Part shown: piece after piece, positions 25,967 to 36,156 of the stretch
Layout of the letters: each line of letters starts with the position of its first letter
Position numbering within the stretch: the stretch's first letter is position 1
Source: Betaproteobacteria bacterium GR16-43
Lineage (GTDB): Bacteria > Pseudomonadota > Gammaproteobacteria > Burkholderiales > Usitatibacteraceae
NCBI GenBank assembly: GCA_001953215.1
Contig: CP019169.1
Span: forward strand, 4,402,001-4,466,000
Length of the DNA: 64,000 nt
Direction: 5' to 3'
Position numbers and translations under genes: made by a program
Notes under the pieces: model-generated
Databases searched by the model: none
What the model saw: the letters and a program-made list of their open reading frames with translations, nothing else
Told to the model about the DNA's origin: nothing

Positions 25967-27254
25967 CCCGCATCGCGTCGTCATTGTCGGCGGCGGCGCC
26001 GCCGGCCTGGAGCTCGCCACCAAGCTGGGCGACAAGCTGGCGCGCCGGGACAAGGCGCACGTGACGCTGGTCGACCGCGACCAGACCCACCTGTGGAAAC
26101 CGTTGCTGCATGAAGTGGCCGCGGGCAGCATGGACATCCACCAGCACCAGCTCGACTACCTCGCGCAGGCTCGCTGGCACCGCTTCACGTTTGCGCTGGG
26201 TGCGATGGCCGGCGTCGACCGAGCGGCGCGCGAAGTGATCGTGGCGGCGGTGCGCGACGACGAAGGCGCCGAGATCCTGCCCGAACGCCGCCTTCCGTAC
26301 GACACGCTCGTGATCGCCCTCGGCAGCGAGTCCAACGATTTCGGGACGCCCGGCGTCCGCGAGCACGCGTTCACCATCGACCGCGCGCGCGACGCGAACA
26401 TCTTCCACCGGCGCCTCGTGAATGCCTGCTTCCGCGCCAACTTCAGCGCCGACGGGCGCATCCTGCACATCGCGATCGTCGGTGCCGGCGCCACGGGCGT
26501 GGAGCTCGCCGCGGAGCTGCACAACACGACGCGCTCGCTGGCGGCCTACGGCCTGCGAAGCTTCGACCCGGCGAAGCAGATCCGCATCTCGATCGTCGAG
26601 GCCGGGCCGCGCATCCTGCCGGGGCTTCCCGACTACGTGGCCGAGGAGACGCACAAGGTCCTCGAGTCCCTCGGCGTGCAGGTGCTCACGAACGAGAAGG
26701 TCGTCGGCATCACGGCCGACGCCGTGAAGACCGCGTCGGGGCGCGAGGTGCCCGGGCTGTTCACGGTCTGGGCCGCGGGCATTCGCTGCGCCGATGTCCT
26801 CACCACGCTCGGGCTCGAAACCGACCGCATCAACCGCCTCGTGGTGAAGCCCACGCTCGAGACGACGCGCGATGCGAACATCTTCGCGATCGGAGACTGC
26901 GCCGCGGCTCCGTGGGGCGAGAAGCTCGTGCCGCCGCGCGCGCAAGCCGCGCACCAGCAGGCGAGCCACATTGTGAAGACCCTGCGCCGTCGCCTCGAGG
27001 GCCGGGCCCCGAAGCCCTACCACTATCGCGACTTCGGCTCGCTCATCTCGCTCGGGCGCTTCGACACGGTGGGCCAGTTGATGGGCTTCGTCGGCGGTGG
27101 ACGCATGCGCGTCGAGGGCTTCGTCGCGAAACTCTTCTACATCTCGCTCTACCGCCAGCACGTGTGGGCGTTGCACGGGTTCTGGCGCATGGCGCTGGAC
27201 ACGCTGGCTCGCCTCATCAAGCGCCAGACCGAACCGAAGGTGAAGCTGCACTAG
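25953..27254 (+). CDS. ndh: Type II NADH dehydrogenase (NDH-2)
   Basis: A 433-residue FAD enzyme that oxidises NADH and reduces quinone without pumping protons. It has two Rossmann motifs, VVIVGGGAAGLELA near the N-terminus and IAIVGAGATGVELAAELH near residue 171. FAIGDCAA binds FAD, and AAHQQASHIVKTL is typical of the quinone site region. The C-terminal amphipathic helices (YISLYRQHVWALHG) are the expected membrane anchor. It is translationally coupled to suhB by overlap in a different frame. Confidence 0.9.
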   Translation: MAGPDPHRVVIVGGGAAGLELATKLGDKLARRDKAHVTLVDRDQTHLWKPLLHEVAAGSMDIHQHQLDYLAQARWHRFTFALGAMAGVDRAAREVIVAAVRDDEGAEILPERRLPYDTLVIALGSESNDFGTPGVREHAFTIDRARDANIFHRRLVNACFRANFSADGRILHIAIVGAGATGVELAAELHNTTRSLAAYGLRSFDPAKQIRISIVEAGPRILPGLPDYVAEETHKVLESLGVQVLTNEKVVGITADAVKTASGREVPGLFTVWAAGIRCADVLTTLGLETDRINRLVVKPTLETTRDANIFAIGDCAAAPWGEKLVPPRAQAAHQQASHIVKTLRRRLEGRAPKPYHYRDFGSLISLGRFDTVGQLMGFVGGGRMRVEGFVAKLFYISLYRQHVWALHGFWRMALDTLARLIKRQTEPKVKLH

Positions 27255-27331
27255 TAGGCGGACTCCGACAGTGCCGTGCGATCCATGCGCGCATACTTGT
27301 CCGGCGGAAAACCCGTATCCAAGGAGGCTCC

Positions 27332-27553
27332 ATGAGCGACACCCCCGATTTTTCCAACGTGCAGGGCGGCGGCAGCTCCACCGCGACCAAGATCTACGAG
27401 GTGAAGTCCGGCGACTCGCTCTCGAAGATCGCCAAGCACGAATACGGCGACGGCAACGCGTGGAAGATCATCTTCGAGGCCAACAAGGACATCCTCAAGG
27501 ACCCGAACAAGATCTTCCCCGGCCAGAAGCTCAAGATCCCGCCCAAACCCTGA
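27332..27553 (+). CDS. Small stand-alone LysM protein
   Basis: A 73-residue protein made of a short Gly/Ser-rich leader and one LysM domain (YEVKSGDSLSKIAKHEYGD to FPGQKLKIP). No signal peptide is visible, so it appears cytoplasmic, like the LysM half of the potassium-binding protein Kbp, but the BON domain of Kbp is missing. The start is supported by AAGGAGG five bases upstream. It is 16 bases before a lipoprotein gene and may be cotranscribed with it. Its ligand is unknown. Confidence 0.8.
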   Translation: MSDTPDFSNVQGGGSSTATKIYEVKSGDSLSKIAKHEYGDGNAWKIIFEANKDILKDPNKIFPGQKLKIPPKP

Positions 27554-27569
27554 ACCTCCCGGAGATTCC

Positions 27570-28049
27570 ATGAACGCCACCACCCGTATCCTCGCGCTCG
27601 CATTCGTCGCCGTCGGCCTCGCCGCCTGCAAGAAGGAAGCGCCTCCGCCGCCCGCACCGGCTCCTGCGCCCGCCCCGGCACCCGCGCCGGCACCGGCCCC
27701 CGCACCCGCACCGGCCCCCGTGAGCGTTTCCGCGGCCAAGGTCGGCGACGCGATCGGCCTCGACAAGAAGATTTCCTCCGAGAAGCCCGCGTACGGGAAG
27801 AAGGACACGATCTATGTGTCCGTCGCCACCGCCGGCACCGGCACCGCGACGCTCAAGGCCAAGTGGACGTTCGTCTCGGGCGGCAAGTCGGTCCCGGTGA
27901 AGGAAGACTCGCAGACCATCCAGGCCACGGGTCCGTCCGACACCGAGTTCCACATCAGCAAGCCGGACGGCTGGCCGATGGGCGACTACCAGGTCGAAGT
28001 CCTGCTGAACGACAAGGTCGTCCAGACGCTGAAGTACTCGATCAAGTAA
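27570..28049 (+). CDS. Ala/Pro-linker lipoprotein
   Basis: A 159-residue lipoprotein with lipobox LAAC (C20), a ~25-residue Ala-Pro repeat linker, and a C-terminal ~100-residue domain that looks like a small beta sandwich ([44 protein letters not shown]). The linker is encoded by short GCCCCCGCACCG-type repeats. The linker would let the domain reach across the periplasm. Function is unknown. A second lipoprotein with a similar N-terminus but no globular domain is at 36745. Confidence 0.75.
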   Translation: MNATTRILALAFVAVGLAACKKEAPPPPAPAPAPAPAPAPAPAPAPAPAPVSVSAAKVGDAIGLDKKISSEKPAYGKKDTIYVSVATAGTGTATLKAKWTFVSGGKSVPVKEDSQTIQATGPSDTEFHISKPDGWPMGDYQVEVLLNDKVVQTLKYSIK

Positions 28050-28080
28050 CCGCTCGACGGGGCGCGCGCGCGGCGCGCCC

Positions 28081-30483
28081 CTATTTTCCCGGGCGCGGCG
28101 CCGAGGCGGCGTTCTTTTCCATCTCGCGCGCGACGCGCCTGAGTTGCTCGTTGGTCGGATCCAGCTCGAGCAATGCTTTCATCCGCGAGCGCGAAGCATC
28201 GACGCGGCCCGCGGCGCCCTCGTAGGTCGCCAGCGCGGAGAGGATGTCGCGGTCGTAGGGATTGTGGATGAGCGCGGCGAAGAGCACCTTGATCGCCTCC
28301 TCCGGCTTGCCCGTGTCGTTCAGCGCCACGCCATAGACGTAGGCGAAGCGCGCGTTCTCCGGAACCCGTCTTGCGGCCGCGCCGAGCAGCACCAGCGCTT
28401 CGGCCGTTCGTTTCTCGCGAACCAGGAGCAGGCCCAGTGCGTGCTGGAGCGGCGCGGAGGCGGGGTTCGCCTTGAGCATGTCCCGCAGCACGACCTCGCC
28501 CTCCGAGTCGCGGCCCCGGGCGCGATAGAGGTCGGCGAGGTTCACCGCCGCCTGGAAATAGCTTGGATCGAGCTGGAGCGCCGTGCGATTCGACGCGATG
28601 GCGCCGTCCACGTCGCCGCGCGCGAGCGCCAGCGTTCCCAGGGCCGCGTGCGACTCGGGGCGGTCGGCGTTGAAGCGCTGGGCCTCGACGTATTCCTTCA
28701 GCGCGCTCTCGAAAGCCGCGCGCCTTGGCGCTTCGAGCCGGCGCTCCACATCCGCCAGCGCGCTCGCGGCCTCCATGCGCACCGTGCGAGCCGGGTCCGA
28801 CAACATGCGCGCAAGATAGAGCAGCTTCGAGTCCGCATCGCTGCGCGCGAGCGCTTGCGCCGCGGCCCTGCGCACGTTCGTGTCGGCGTCGTTCAGCGCG
28901 TTCGCGACGGCATCGATGCTGAGCGGATCGAGATAGCGCCCGAGGCGAACGACCGCGCTCGCCCGCGCGATCGGCGATTGCGCCGCATCCTTGGCCACGC
29001 CGCGCAGCGCGACGTCCGCGCCGGGCGCCCCGAGATCGCCGGCGTGCAGGGCCTCCGCGAAATCCTGGAAGCCCGGGTTCGGCTTCGGGAACCAGCCGCG
29101 GATCGCATCGGCGGCCCACTGGGGCTTCGCATCCTTGTGGCACGCGTTGCAGGCGTTGGGCGTGCTCATCGAGACGGTGCGGTCCGGGCGCGGGATGCGC
29201 ATCGAGTGGTCGTGGCGCGGGTCGACGACCATGTAGGTCCGGGTGGGCATGTGGCAGGCCGCGCATTCGGCGCCCTTGCTGCCCGCGCGATGGTGGTGGT
29301 GCGACTCCGCCTGGTATTTCGCGGGAGCGTGACACTGCGAGCACGCCTCGCTGCCGGGCGCGCGAAGCTTCTGCGTATGCGGCTCGTGGCAATCGGAGCA
29401 CGTCACGCCGTGCGCGTGCATGCGGCTCTGCAGGAACGAGGCGTAGTCGTAGACCTCGTCGAGCTGCTGGCCGTCCGGGTAGTACAAGCCCTGCTCGAGC
29501 AACGCGGGGCGGAAGGCCTGGTGCAGCGGCTGGCCCGCGACGTGGTCGTCGGAGAACTGCCCGCGCCGCGCGTGGCATCGCGCGCAGACCTCGATCTCGC
29601 GATCCGACGTCCGGGGTTTGGAGCGCTTCGCGTTCCCGCTCGCGGCGTCGATCGCCCAGCTCACCCCCTTGCGTTCGTCGAGCATCGCGGTGAGGCCTCC
29701 CTTGCCCTTGCCCTCGACGTGCGTCGAGCCGGGTCCGTGACAGCTCTCGCAGGCGACGGTGATCTCCGACCACGTGGTCTTGAAGGTACCCGTCGCCGCG
29801 TCGTAGTTCTTGCGCACGTTGGTGGAGTGGCAATCGGCGCACTGGTAGTTCCAGTTCTGGTCGATGCCGGTCCAGTGCAGCGGGTCTCCGGCCTTCGGGA
29901 CCCGGGTGTTCACCGGAAACCAGCGCTGCCCGCCCGCGGCCTTGTCGCGCGTATCCCACGCGAGGCCCAGCGCCTGCATGCGGCCCCCGGGCATCGCGAT
30001 GAGGTATTGCTGGAGTGGCTCGACGCCGAACGTGTACTTCACCTCGAAGTCGGCGAGCTTGCCGTCGGGCCCGTCGGTGCGCACGAAGTAGCGGCCTTCG
30101 CGCGTGGTGAACGTGGACGTCACGCCGCCCGCCGTGGCCTTCGCGTTGGCGAAATCGCCACGAACGCTGCTCGCATTGGCTTCCAGCATCGCCCGCGCGT
30201 GCTGCGAGCCACTCCAGTTCTTGTGCTGGTCCGCGTGGCAGGACGCGCACGCGGCCGTTCCCACGTAGGTTGCGGCGGGCAGCGAGGCCGTTGCCTTCGC
30301 CGGAGGCTGCGGTGGCGCCGCGCGCTTGAAGACCTGGGACGCGGCAAGGCCGATCAGGAAAGCCGCGGCCAATCCCGCGAGCCACCACCAGCCGGAACGA
30401 GCCTTCAAAGGCTCGCGAGCGGGGGCTGCGGGAGGTTCGCTCTTCGCGGGCGCGTGGCCGGCGCGAGTCTTGCGCTTCGTCAT
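28081..30483 (-). CDS. Membrane-anchored octahaem cytochrome with HEAT and TPR repeats
   Basis: An 800-residue protein with one N-terminal transmembrane helix (about residues 33-50) and eight CXXCH haem sites: CASCH, CADCH, CESCH, CARCH, CSDCH, CSQCH, CAACH and CNACH. These occupy roughly residues 85-450. A HEAT-like region ([17 protein letters not shown]) and about five TPRs ([28 protein letters not shown] onward) follow. The haem part resembles the cytochrome c554 / nitrite-reductase-like multihaem family. It probably moves electrons in the periplasm, with the repeats docking a partner. ATG at 30483 is chosen because it begins the basic cytoplasmic leader MTKRKTR. It is divergent from mutS across 42 bases. 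Confidence 0.82.
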   Translation of the reverse strand: MTKRKTRAGHAPAKSEPPAAPAREPLKARSGWWWLAGLAAAFLIGLAASQVFKRAAPPQPPAKATASLPAATYVGTAACASCHADQHKNWSGSQHARAMLEANASSVRGDFANAKATAGGVTSTFTTREGRYFVRTDGPDGKLADFEVKYTFGVEPLQQYLIAMPGGRMQALGLAWDTRDKAAGGQRWFPVNTRVPKAGDPLHWTGIDQNWNYQCADCHSTNVRKNYDAATGTFKTTWSEITVACESCHGPGSTHVEGKGKGGLTAMLDERKGVSWAIDAASGNAKRSKPRTSDREIEVCARCHARRGQFSDDHVAGQPLHQAFRPALLEQGLYYPDGQQLDEVYDYASFLQSRMHAHGVTCSDCHEPHTQKLRAPGSEACSQCHAPAKYQAESHHHHRAGSKGAECAACHMPTRTYMVVDPRHDHSMRIPRPDRTVSMSTPNACNACHKDAKPQWAADAIRGWFPKPNPGFQDFAEALHAGDLGAPGADVALRGVAKDAAQSPIARASAVVRLGRYLDPLSIDAVANALNDADTNVRRAAAQALARSDADSKLLYLARMLSDPARTVRMEAASALADVERRLEAPRRAAFESALKEYVEAQRFNADRPESHAALGTLALARGDVDGAIASNRTALQLDPSYFQAAVNLADLYRARGRDSEGEVVLRDMLKANPASAPLQHALGLLLVREKRTAEALVLLGAAARRVPENARFAYVYGVALNDTGKPEEAIKVLFAALIHNPYDRDILSALATYEGAAGRVDASRSRMKALLELDPTNEQLRRVAREMEKNAASAPRPGK

Positions 30484-30512
30484 GGCTGCGGCGATCTTAG
30501 CATCGGGCGATT

Positions 30513-30518
30513 TACAAT
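30513..30518 (+). promoter_or_regulatory. Possible -10 element of mutS
   Basis: TACAAT lies eight bases before the mutS ATG at 30526. If used, transcription would start at about the A of the ATG. No good -35 sequence and no Shine-Dalgarno sequence is visible, so the element is tentative. Confidence 0.35.
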
Positions 30519-30525
30519 ACGGACG

Positions 30526-33096
30526 ATGAAGCTCGAAGCGCCCGCCCCCGCCCACACCCCGATGATGCAGCAGTACCTGGCCCTCAAGGCCGGGCATCCC
30601 GACATGCTGCTGTTCTACCGCATGGGCGATTTCTACGAGATGTTCCATGGAGACGCCGAACGCGCCTCCAAGCTCCTCGACATCACGCTCACCACGCGCG
30701 GCGCCTCGGCGGGCCAGCCCATCCGGATGGCGGGCGTGCCGTTCCATTCGGTGGAGCAATACCTCGCCAAGCTGGTGAAGCTGGGCGAGTCGGTCGCGAT
30801 CTGCGAGCAGGTCGGCGACCCGGCCACGTCGAAAGGTCCGGTCGAACGCAAGGTCACGCGCATCGTCACGCCGGGCACGCTGACGGATTCGGCGCTGCTC
30901 ACGGCTACGCGCGAAAGCCTTCTCGTCGCGGCTTGCGTCATGGGCGAGACGGCCGGGATCGCGTGGCTGTCGCTGGCGAGCGGGCGGCTGCGCATCACGG
31001 AAATGGCACGCTCCCGCCTCGAGGGAAAGCTGGACAGCCTCCAACCCGCGGAATTGCTGTGGCCCGACGATCGCGAGCCCCCGGCACTGCGCGAGGCGCC
31101 GGCCCTGCGTCGGCTCGAGCCGTGGCGCTTCGATGTCGCCGCGGCGCGACGCGACCTCGCGAAGCAATTCGGCACCGTCGATCTCTCGGGCTACGGGGCC
31201 GAGGGCATGGATGCAGCGGTAGCCGCGGCGGGCGCACTCCTCGCCTACGGCAAGCACACGCAACAGTCGACGCTTCCGCACGTCATGGGCCTCGCCGTCG
31301 AACGCGAGAGCGAGTTCGTGATCATGGATGCGCCCACGCGGCGCAATCTCGAGATCACCGAAACGATCTCCGGCGCCGAATCGCCCACGCTCTTCTCGCT
31401 GCTCGACCGCTGCGCCACCACCATGGGCAGCCGCCGCCTGCGCCACTGGCTGCACCATCCGCTGCGCGACACCGCGGCGCTACGCGCCCGCCACGATGTG
31501 ATCGCCGCGCTGGTCGACGGGCACTCGGCGATTCGCCATCCCCAGGTCGCCGAGCGCCTGCGCGGCTGGTCCGACGTGGAGCGCATCGCCACCCGCGTGG
31601 CCCTGCGCACCGCGAGGCCGCGCGACCTGACCGGCCTTCGCGACACGCTGGCCGCCCTGCCCGAGCTGCACGCCACGCTCGCCGCCAGCGAGCTGCCCGC
31701 GCTGCGGGCCGCCGCGAATGACTTGAAGCCCGAGCCGGGGATCCACGCGCGCCTCGCCGCCGCGCTCCTCGACGAGCCCGCATCCGTGATCCGCGAAGGC
31801 GGCGTGATCCGCGATGGACTCGACGGCGAATTGGACGAGCTGCGCGCGATCCAGGGCGATTGCAGCTCCTTCCTGCTCGAGATGGAGAAGCGTGAACGCG
31901 AGCGCACCGGCATCGCCAACCTGCGCGTGGAGTTCAACAAGGTCCACGGCTTCTTCATCGAAGTGACGCAGGGCCAGCTGGAGAAGGTGCCGGTCGAGTA
32001 CAAGCGCCGCCAGACGATGAAGAACGCCGAGCGCTTCATCACGCCGGAGCTGAAGGCGTTCGAGGACAAGGCCCTCGCGGCGGGCGAACGCTCGATCGCG
32101 CGCGAGAAGGAGCTCTACGAGGCCCTGCTGGACGACCTCGGCGCCAAGGTGCTCCGGCTGCAGGCCATCGCCGATGCCGCCGCCTCCCTCGACGCGCTCG
32201 CGGCACTCGCCACCTCGGCCGAGTTGCTGAGCCTCTCGCGCCCCGAGTTCGTTTCCGGGGACTGCGTCGAGATCGTCGAAGGCCGCCACCTGGTGGTCGA
32301 GAGCCAGGTCGAGTCCTTCATCCCGAACGACACCAGCCTCTCGCGCTCGCGCCAGTTGCTGCTCATCACCGGGCCCAACATGGGCGGCAAATCCACGTAC
32401 ATGCGGCAGGTGGCGCAGATCGCGCTGCTCGCGCACTGCGGCGCCTTCGTGCCCGCGAAGCAGGCGCGGCTGGGGCCGATCGACCGCATCTTCACGCGCA
32501 TCGGGGCTTCCGACGACCTCGCGGGCGGGCGCTCGACCTTCATGGTCGAGATGACCGAGGCGGCCTCGATCCTCAACAACGCGACGCCCACCAGCCTCGT
32601 GCTGGTCGACGAGATCGGCCGCGGGACGTCGACTTTCGACGGCCTTGCCCTCGCCTACGCGATCGCGCGTCACCTAGCTGAAACGACGCGCTGCTACACC
32701 CTCTTCGCCACCCACTACTTCGAGTTGACCGGCCTCGCGAGCGTGCTGCCCAACATCGCCAACGTCCACCTCGATGCCGTGGAGCACAAGGACCGCATCG
32801 TGTTCCTGCACAAGCTGGAGGGCGGTCCGGCGGACAAGTCCTACGGCATCCACGTGGCGCACCTGGCCGGCATTCCGAAGGACGTGGTGCGCGCCGCGCG
32901 CAAGCACCTGGGCGAACTGGAACAGCACCTCAAGCCCGCGACCTCGCAGCCGGACCTCTTCAGCGGCGCGCCCGCGGCCGCGGAGCCGGCCGCCTCCCCC
33001 GTGCTCGACGCGCTCGCCGAGCTCGAGCCCGACCAGCTCTCGCCGCGCGAGGCGCTCGAAGCGCTCTACAAGCTGAAGCGCCTCTCGACGGAATAG
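30526..33096 (+). CDS. mutS: DNA mismatch repair protein MutS
   Basis: An 856-residue mismatch sensor. The N-terminal mismatch-binding motif [11 protein letters not shown] (Phe-X-Glu; about residues 29-39) is intact. The lever/clamp region follows, and the ATPase has Walker [10 protein letters not shown] (about 616), the TFMVEM segment, Walker [18 protein letters not shown], and the ATHYFELT signature. The C-terminal dimerisation region ends [12 protein letters not shown]. Length matches E. coli MutS. No ribosome-binding site precedes the ATG. Confidence 0.97.
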   Translation: MKLEAPAPAHTPMMQQYLALKAGHPDMLLFYRMGDFYEMFHGDAERASKLLDITLTTRGASAGQPIRMAGVPFHSVEQYLAKLVKLGESVAICEQVGDPATSKGPVERKVTRIVTPGTLTDSALLTATRESLLVAACVMGETAGIAWLSLASGRLRITEMARSRLEGKLDSLQPAELLWPDDREPPALREAPALRRLEPWRFDVAAARRDLAKQFGTVDLSGYGAEGMDAAVAAAGALLAYGKHTQQSTLPHVMGLAVERESEFVIMDAPTRRNLEITETISGAESPTLFSLLDRCATTMGSRRLRHWLHHPLRDTAALRARHDVIAALVDGHSAIRHPQVAERLRGWSDVERIATRVALRTARPRDLTGLRDTLAALPELHATLAASELPALRAAANDLKPEPGIHARLAAALLDEPASVIREGGVIRDGLDGELDELRAIQGDCSSFLLEMEKRERERTGIANLRVEFNKVHGFFIEVTQGQLEKVPVEYKRRQTMKNAERFITPELKAFEDKALAAGERSIAREKELYEALLDDLGAKVLRLQAIADAAASLDALAALATSAELLSLSRPEFVSGDCVEIVEGRHLVVESQVESFIPNDTSLSRSRQLLLITGPNMGGKSTYMRQVAQIALLAHCGAFVPAKQARLGPIDRIFTRIGASDDLAGGRSTFMVEMTEAASILNNATPTSLVLVDEIGRGTSTFDGLALAYAIARHLAETTRCYTLFATHYFELTGLASVLPNIANVHLDAVEHKDRIVFLHKLEGGPADKSYGIHVAHLAGIPKDVVRAARKHLGELEQHLKPATSQPDLFSGAPAAAEPAASPVLDALAELEPDQLSPREALEALYKLKRLSTE

Positions 33097-33101
33097 CCCG
33101 C

Positions 33102-34019
33102 TTGCGAACGACCTGGCGGGCCCTGCTGGCGGCGCTCACGCTCTCGGGTTGCGCAGCGTACCCACCGCATCCGGAAGCCTTCAGCTTCGGCATCTTCGGC
33201 GACGCCCCCTACAACGAGCGCGAGCTCCATCGCTTCCTCGAATTGATCGAGTACATCAACGTCGAGCCGCTCGCCTTCGTGCTGCACGTGGGCGACATGA
33301 AGGCCGGCACCAACGCGCCGTGCACCGACGCGCTCTACCTCGAGCGCCGGCAACAGTTCGAGCGGCTGAAGGCGCCGTTTCACTTCGTCCCCGGCGACAA
33401 CGACTGGGTCGACTGCCGCCGCCCGACCAACGGCCGCATGGATCCGATCGAGAGCCTCGGGCGGCTGCGCTCCGTGTTCTATGCGGACGGACCCCTTGCG
33501 TCGCCCAAGGCCATTGCCGGAGAGCGCCAGCCCGCCTACCCGGAGAACATCCGCTGGTCGCGCTCGCGCGTCGTCTTCGTCACGCTGAACGTGCAGGGCA
33601 GCAACGACAATGTGGGCTTCAACGCAGCCAACGACGCGGGGCGGGCGGCGCGCCTCCAGGCCAACCTCGCGTGGCTTGCGGCGGCGGTGCGCGAAGCGGG
33701 GCAACCGGGCGCGCGCGGGATGGTCGTGATCTTCCACGCCAATCCGTTCGGCGCCAGCGGCGGCAGCAAGCCGCAGGTCTACCAGCCGGTGCTCGCGGCG
33801 CTGCGCGATGCGGCGCGCGCGCTGGGCAAGCCGGTGGCGCTGATCCACGGCGACACGCACCACCAGCGCGTGGATCGCCCGTTCACGGACGCGGATGGAA
33901 AGCCCATCGCGAACCTCGTCCGGATGGAGACGTTCGGAAGCCCGTGGGTGGGTTGGGTGAAAGTGACGGTGGATCCGGGCGACCCGGAGTTGTTCAGTTT
34001 CGAGCCGCGGTTGCCGTGA
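33102..34019 (+). CDS. Metallophosphoesterase-like lipoprotein
   Basis: A 305-residue protein starting at TTG, five bases after mutS, with lipobox LSGC (C17). The metallophosphatase fold is indicated by FGIFGDAPY, HVGDMKAGT, VPGDNDWVDC, FHANP and LIHGDTHHQRVD, which supply the usual Asp/His/Asn metal ligands. The substrate is unknown. The non-ATG start is chosen because it produces a complete lipoprotein signal. Its 3' end overlaps the convergent slyD gene by 26 bases. Confidence 0.78.
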   Translation: MRTTWRALLAALTLSGCAAYPPHPEAFSFGIFGDAPYNERELHRFLELIEYINVEPLAFVLHVGDMKAGTNAPCTDALYLERRQQFERLKAPFHFVPGDNDWVDCRRPTNGRMDPIESLGRLRSVFYADGPLASPKAIAGERQPAYPENIRWSRSRVVFVTLNVQGSNDNVGFNAANDAGRAARLQANLAWLAAAVREAGQPGARGMVVIFHANPFGASGGSKPQVYQPVLAALRDAARALGKPVALIHGDTHHQRVDRPFTDADGKPIANLVRMETFGSPWVGWVKVTVDPGDPELFSFEPRLP

Positions 34020-34491
34020 TGCCGAGGTCTTCGTCGGCCATGCCGGTCTCGATCTCGTCTTCGGTGGCGCGGCGCACCTCCGTCACGCGCGCGGTGAACA
34101 GCAGGCGCTCGCCCGCGAGCGGGTGGTTGCCGTCCACGACCACCGCATCCGGCGTCACGTCCGTCACGGTGTAGATCAGCGCGTTTTCCTCGTCGTCGCC
34201 GGGCACGCCCTCGAAGCGCATGCCCACCTCGAGGCCTTCGGGAAACTTCTTCGCGGGCTCGACGCGGATCAGGTCGGCGTCGTAGTCGCCGAAGGCATCG
34301 GCCGGGTCGAGGCTCAGCTTCACCTCGTGGCCGACCTCATGGCCCTGCAATGCCTGCTCCACCTTGGGGAAGATGCCGCCGTAGCCGCCGTGGAGGTAGG
34401 AAAGCAGGGTGCCCTCTTCTTCCACCAGCTCCCCGTCGCTGTCTCGCACGTCACACGACAGCGTGACGACGGTATCCCGATCGATGCGCAT
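33994..34491 (-). CDS. slyD: SlyD-type FKBP peptidyl-prolyl isomerase
   Basis: A 165-residue FKBP-type isomerase/chaperone. It shows the N-terminal SCDVRDSDGELVE, LHGGYGGIFPKVEQALQGHEVG, the inserted chaperone (IF) domain from about residue 70 (DPADAFGDYDADL to NHPLAGE), and the closing RVTEVRRAT. The His/Cys-rich nickel-binding tail of E. coli SlyD is absent; the C-terminus is ETGMADEDLGITATAARN. The ATG at 34491 shares one base with the peroxiredoxin stop (TGATG), so an additional TTG codon immediately upstream is less likely to be the start. Confidence 0.9.
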   Translation of the reverse strand: MRIDRDTVVTLSCDVRDSDGELVEEEGTLLSYLHGGYGGIFPKVEQALQGHEVGHEVKLSLDPADAFGDYDADLIRVEPAKKFPEGLEVGMRFEGVPGDDEENALIYTVTDVTPDAVVVDGNHPLAGERLLFTARVTEVRRATEDEIETGMADEDLGITATAARN

Positions 34492-34970
34492 CAATTCGCG
34501 GGGGCGCCCAGCGTCTTCACCACCTTCAGCACTTCGTCGGCGTGGTTGCGCGGGTTCACTTCGGAAAGGATGTGGCGGATCAGGCCCTTCTTGTCGATCA
34601 CGAACGTGGAGCGGCGCACCTGGAACTTGGTGGCACCCTGGTAAGTCTTCTCGCCCAGCACGTCGTACATCTTGCAGACTTCCTCTTCGGTATCGGCCAG
34701 CAGTTGCACGGTGAGGCCGTGTTCGTCGCGAAACGCCGCGTGGGACAGCACGTCGTCCCGGGACACGCCGAAGATCACCGTGTCCAGCCGCTGGAATTCC
34801 TTCTCGCGGTCGGAGAAATCGATGGCCTGGATGGTGCAGCCCGGCGTGCCGTCCTTCGTGTAGAAATAAAGGACAACGTTCTTCTTGCCCCGGTAGCTGG
34901 AAAGACTCATCATTTCCATGCTCGCGTCGGGGAGCGTGAATGCCGGTGCCGGTTGTCCGATCTGGAGCAT
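34491..34970 (-). CDS. Peroxiredoxin, BCP/PrxQ-like
   Basis: A 159-residue thiol peroxidase with LQIGQPAPAFTLPDASM at the N-terminus and the peroxidatic cysteine C45 in GTPGCTIQAIDF. The resolving cysteine five residues later, present in many PrxQ proteins, is missing. Another cysteine near EEVCKMYDVLG could serve, or the enzyme is of 1-Cys type. An in-frame ATG at 35000 would add ten residues (MGSRGKSENA); I prefer 34970 because family members begin at the ML[QK]IG position, though its ribosome-binding site is poor. It is coupled to slyD downstream. Confidence 0.85.
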   Translation of the reverse strand: MLQIGQPAPAFTLPDASMEMMSLSSYRGKKNVVLYFYTKDGTPGCTIQAIDFSDREKEFQRLDTVIFGVSRDDVLSHAAFRDEHGLTVQLLADTEEEVCKMYDVLGEKTYQGATKFQVRRSTFVIDKKGLIRHILSEVNPRNHADEVLKVVKTLGAPAN

Positions 34971-35019
34971 GGCGTTTTCGCTCTTGCCTCTCGATCCCAT
35001 ATTAATCCAAATTCATGGC

Positions 35020-36156
35020 GTGCAAGCCTTGAGCCCCGCGTTCCCCGGCTTCGACATCGCGACGTTTCTCGCGCGCCACTGGCAGAAGAAGCCGCTGCTG
35101 ATACGCGGCGCGTTTCCCGGTTTCCGCGATCCGCTCGACACGAAGGCCGTGCTGCGCCTCGCCGCCGACCCCGATGCGACCGCCCGCTTGGTCCAACGCG
35201 CGCAGGGCCGTTGGTCGCTCGACCACGGGCCCTTCTCCGGTGCACGCGTGCGGGCCCTGCCGAAGCGCGACTGGACCATCCTGGTCCAGGACACGAACCA
35301 CTTCTCCGACCGTGCCGCGCAATTGTTGCAACGATTCGATTTCATCCCGCATGCCCGCGTCGATGACCTCATGGTGAGCTACGCCGTGCCCGGGGGTACC
35401 GTGGGCCCGCACGTCGATTCCTACGACGTCTTCCTGCTGCAGGGGCACGGCCGGCGCCGCTGGCAGGTCTCCGCGCAGAAGGATTCGCGTTTCGTGCCCG
35501 GCCTGCCACTGAAAATCCTGCAGCGATTCCGTGCGGATTCCGAATGGGTGCTGGAACCCGGCGACATGCTCTACCTGCCGCCCGGCGTCGCGCACTACGG
35601 CGTGGCGGAAACGGAATGCCTCACCTGGTCGGTGGGCTTCCGCGCCCCGAGCGACCGGGAACTCGTCGGCGCCTTCCTCGACCACCTGCACGACAACCTC
35701 GATCCCCCGGGCCACTATCGCGATCCGGGCGCGCGCCGGCCCCGCCATGCGGGAGAAGTGCCCCGCGAGTTGACCGCGCACGTGGGGCGCGCGCTGCGTT
35801 CCATCCGCTGGAGCGGCGCGGATGTCGCGCTGTTCGCCGGGCGCTTCCTTTCGGAGCCGAAGTCGCAGGTCGTGTTCGATCCGCCGGAGCGCCCGCTTTC
35901 GCCCGCGCGCTTCACGCTCCAGGCCTCGAAGCGAGGACTCACGCTCGACCGGCGCTCACGGCTGCTGTTTTCCGGCACGATGTTCTTCATGAACGGCGAG
36001 GCCCAGCGCGCGGTGCGCGCCGCACCCACGTTGAGGAAGCTTGCGGATGCGAGGGCGTTGCCGGGCCCCGTCAGGGCCGGAGCGGAATTCTGGCGGATGG
36101 CTTACGCGTGGTACCAGCAAGGCTTCGTCCAATTGGGAAACGGAGGCGAACCATGA
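35020..36156 (+). CDS. roxA: RoxA-type JmjC/cupin ribosomal oxygenase
   Basis: A ~378-residue Fe(II)/2-oxoglutarate oxygenase homologous in layout to E. coli YcfD/RoxA, which hydroxylates Arg81 of ribosomal protein uL16. The iron triad is H131 and D133 in GPHVDSYDVFLLQ and H~191 in PPGVAHYGVAE. The N-terminus FLARHWQKKPLLIRGAFPG and a C-terminal winged-helix-like region (RFTLQASKRGLTLDRRSRLLFSG) fit the family. There is no in-frame ATG near the start; GTG at 35020 or TTG at 35029 are the options. The stop overlaps the next ATG (ATGA). Confidence 0.85.
   Translation: MQALSPAFPGFDIATFLARHWQKKPLLIRGAFPGFRDPLDTKAVLRLAADPDATARLVQRAQGRWSLDHGPFSGARVRALPKRDWTILVQDTNHFSDRAAQLLQRFDFIPHARVDDLMVSYAVPGGTVGPHVDSYDVFLLQGHGRRRWQVSAQKDSRFVPGLPLKILQRFRADSEWVLEPGDMLYLPPGVAHYGVAETECLTWSVGFRAPSDRELVGAFLDHLHDNLDPPGHYRDPGARRPRHAGEVPRELTAHVGRALRSIRWSGADVALFAGRFLSEPKSQVVFDPPERPLSPARFTLQASKRGLTLDRRSRLLFSGTMFFMNGEAQRAVRAAPTLRKLADARALPGPVRAGAEFWRMAYAWYQQGFVQLGNGGEP

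Noticed and set aside
27650-27722. Microsatellite-like GCCCCCGCACCG run as a non-coding repeat
   Set aside because: It is in frame and simply encodes the Ala-Pro linker of a lipoprotein.
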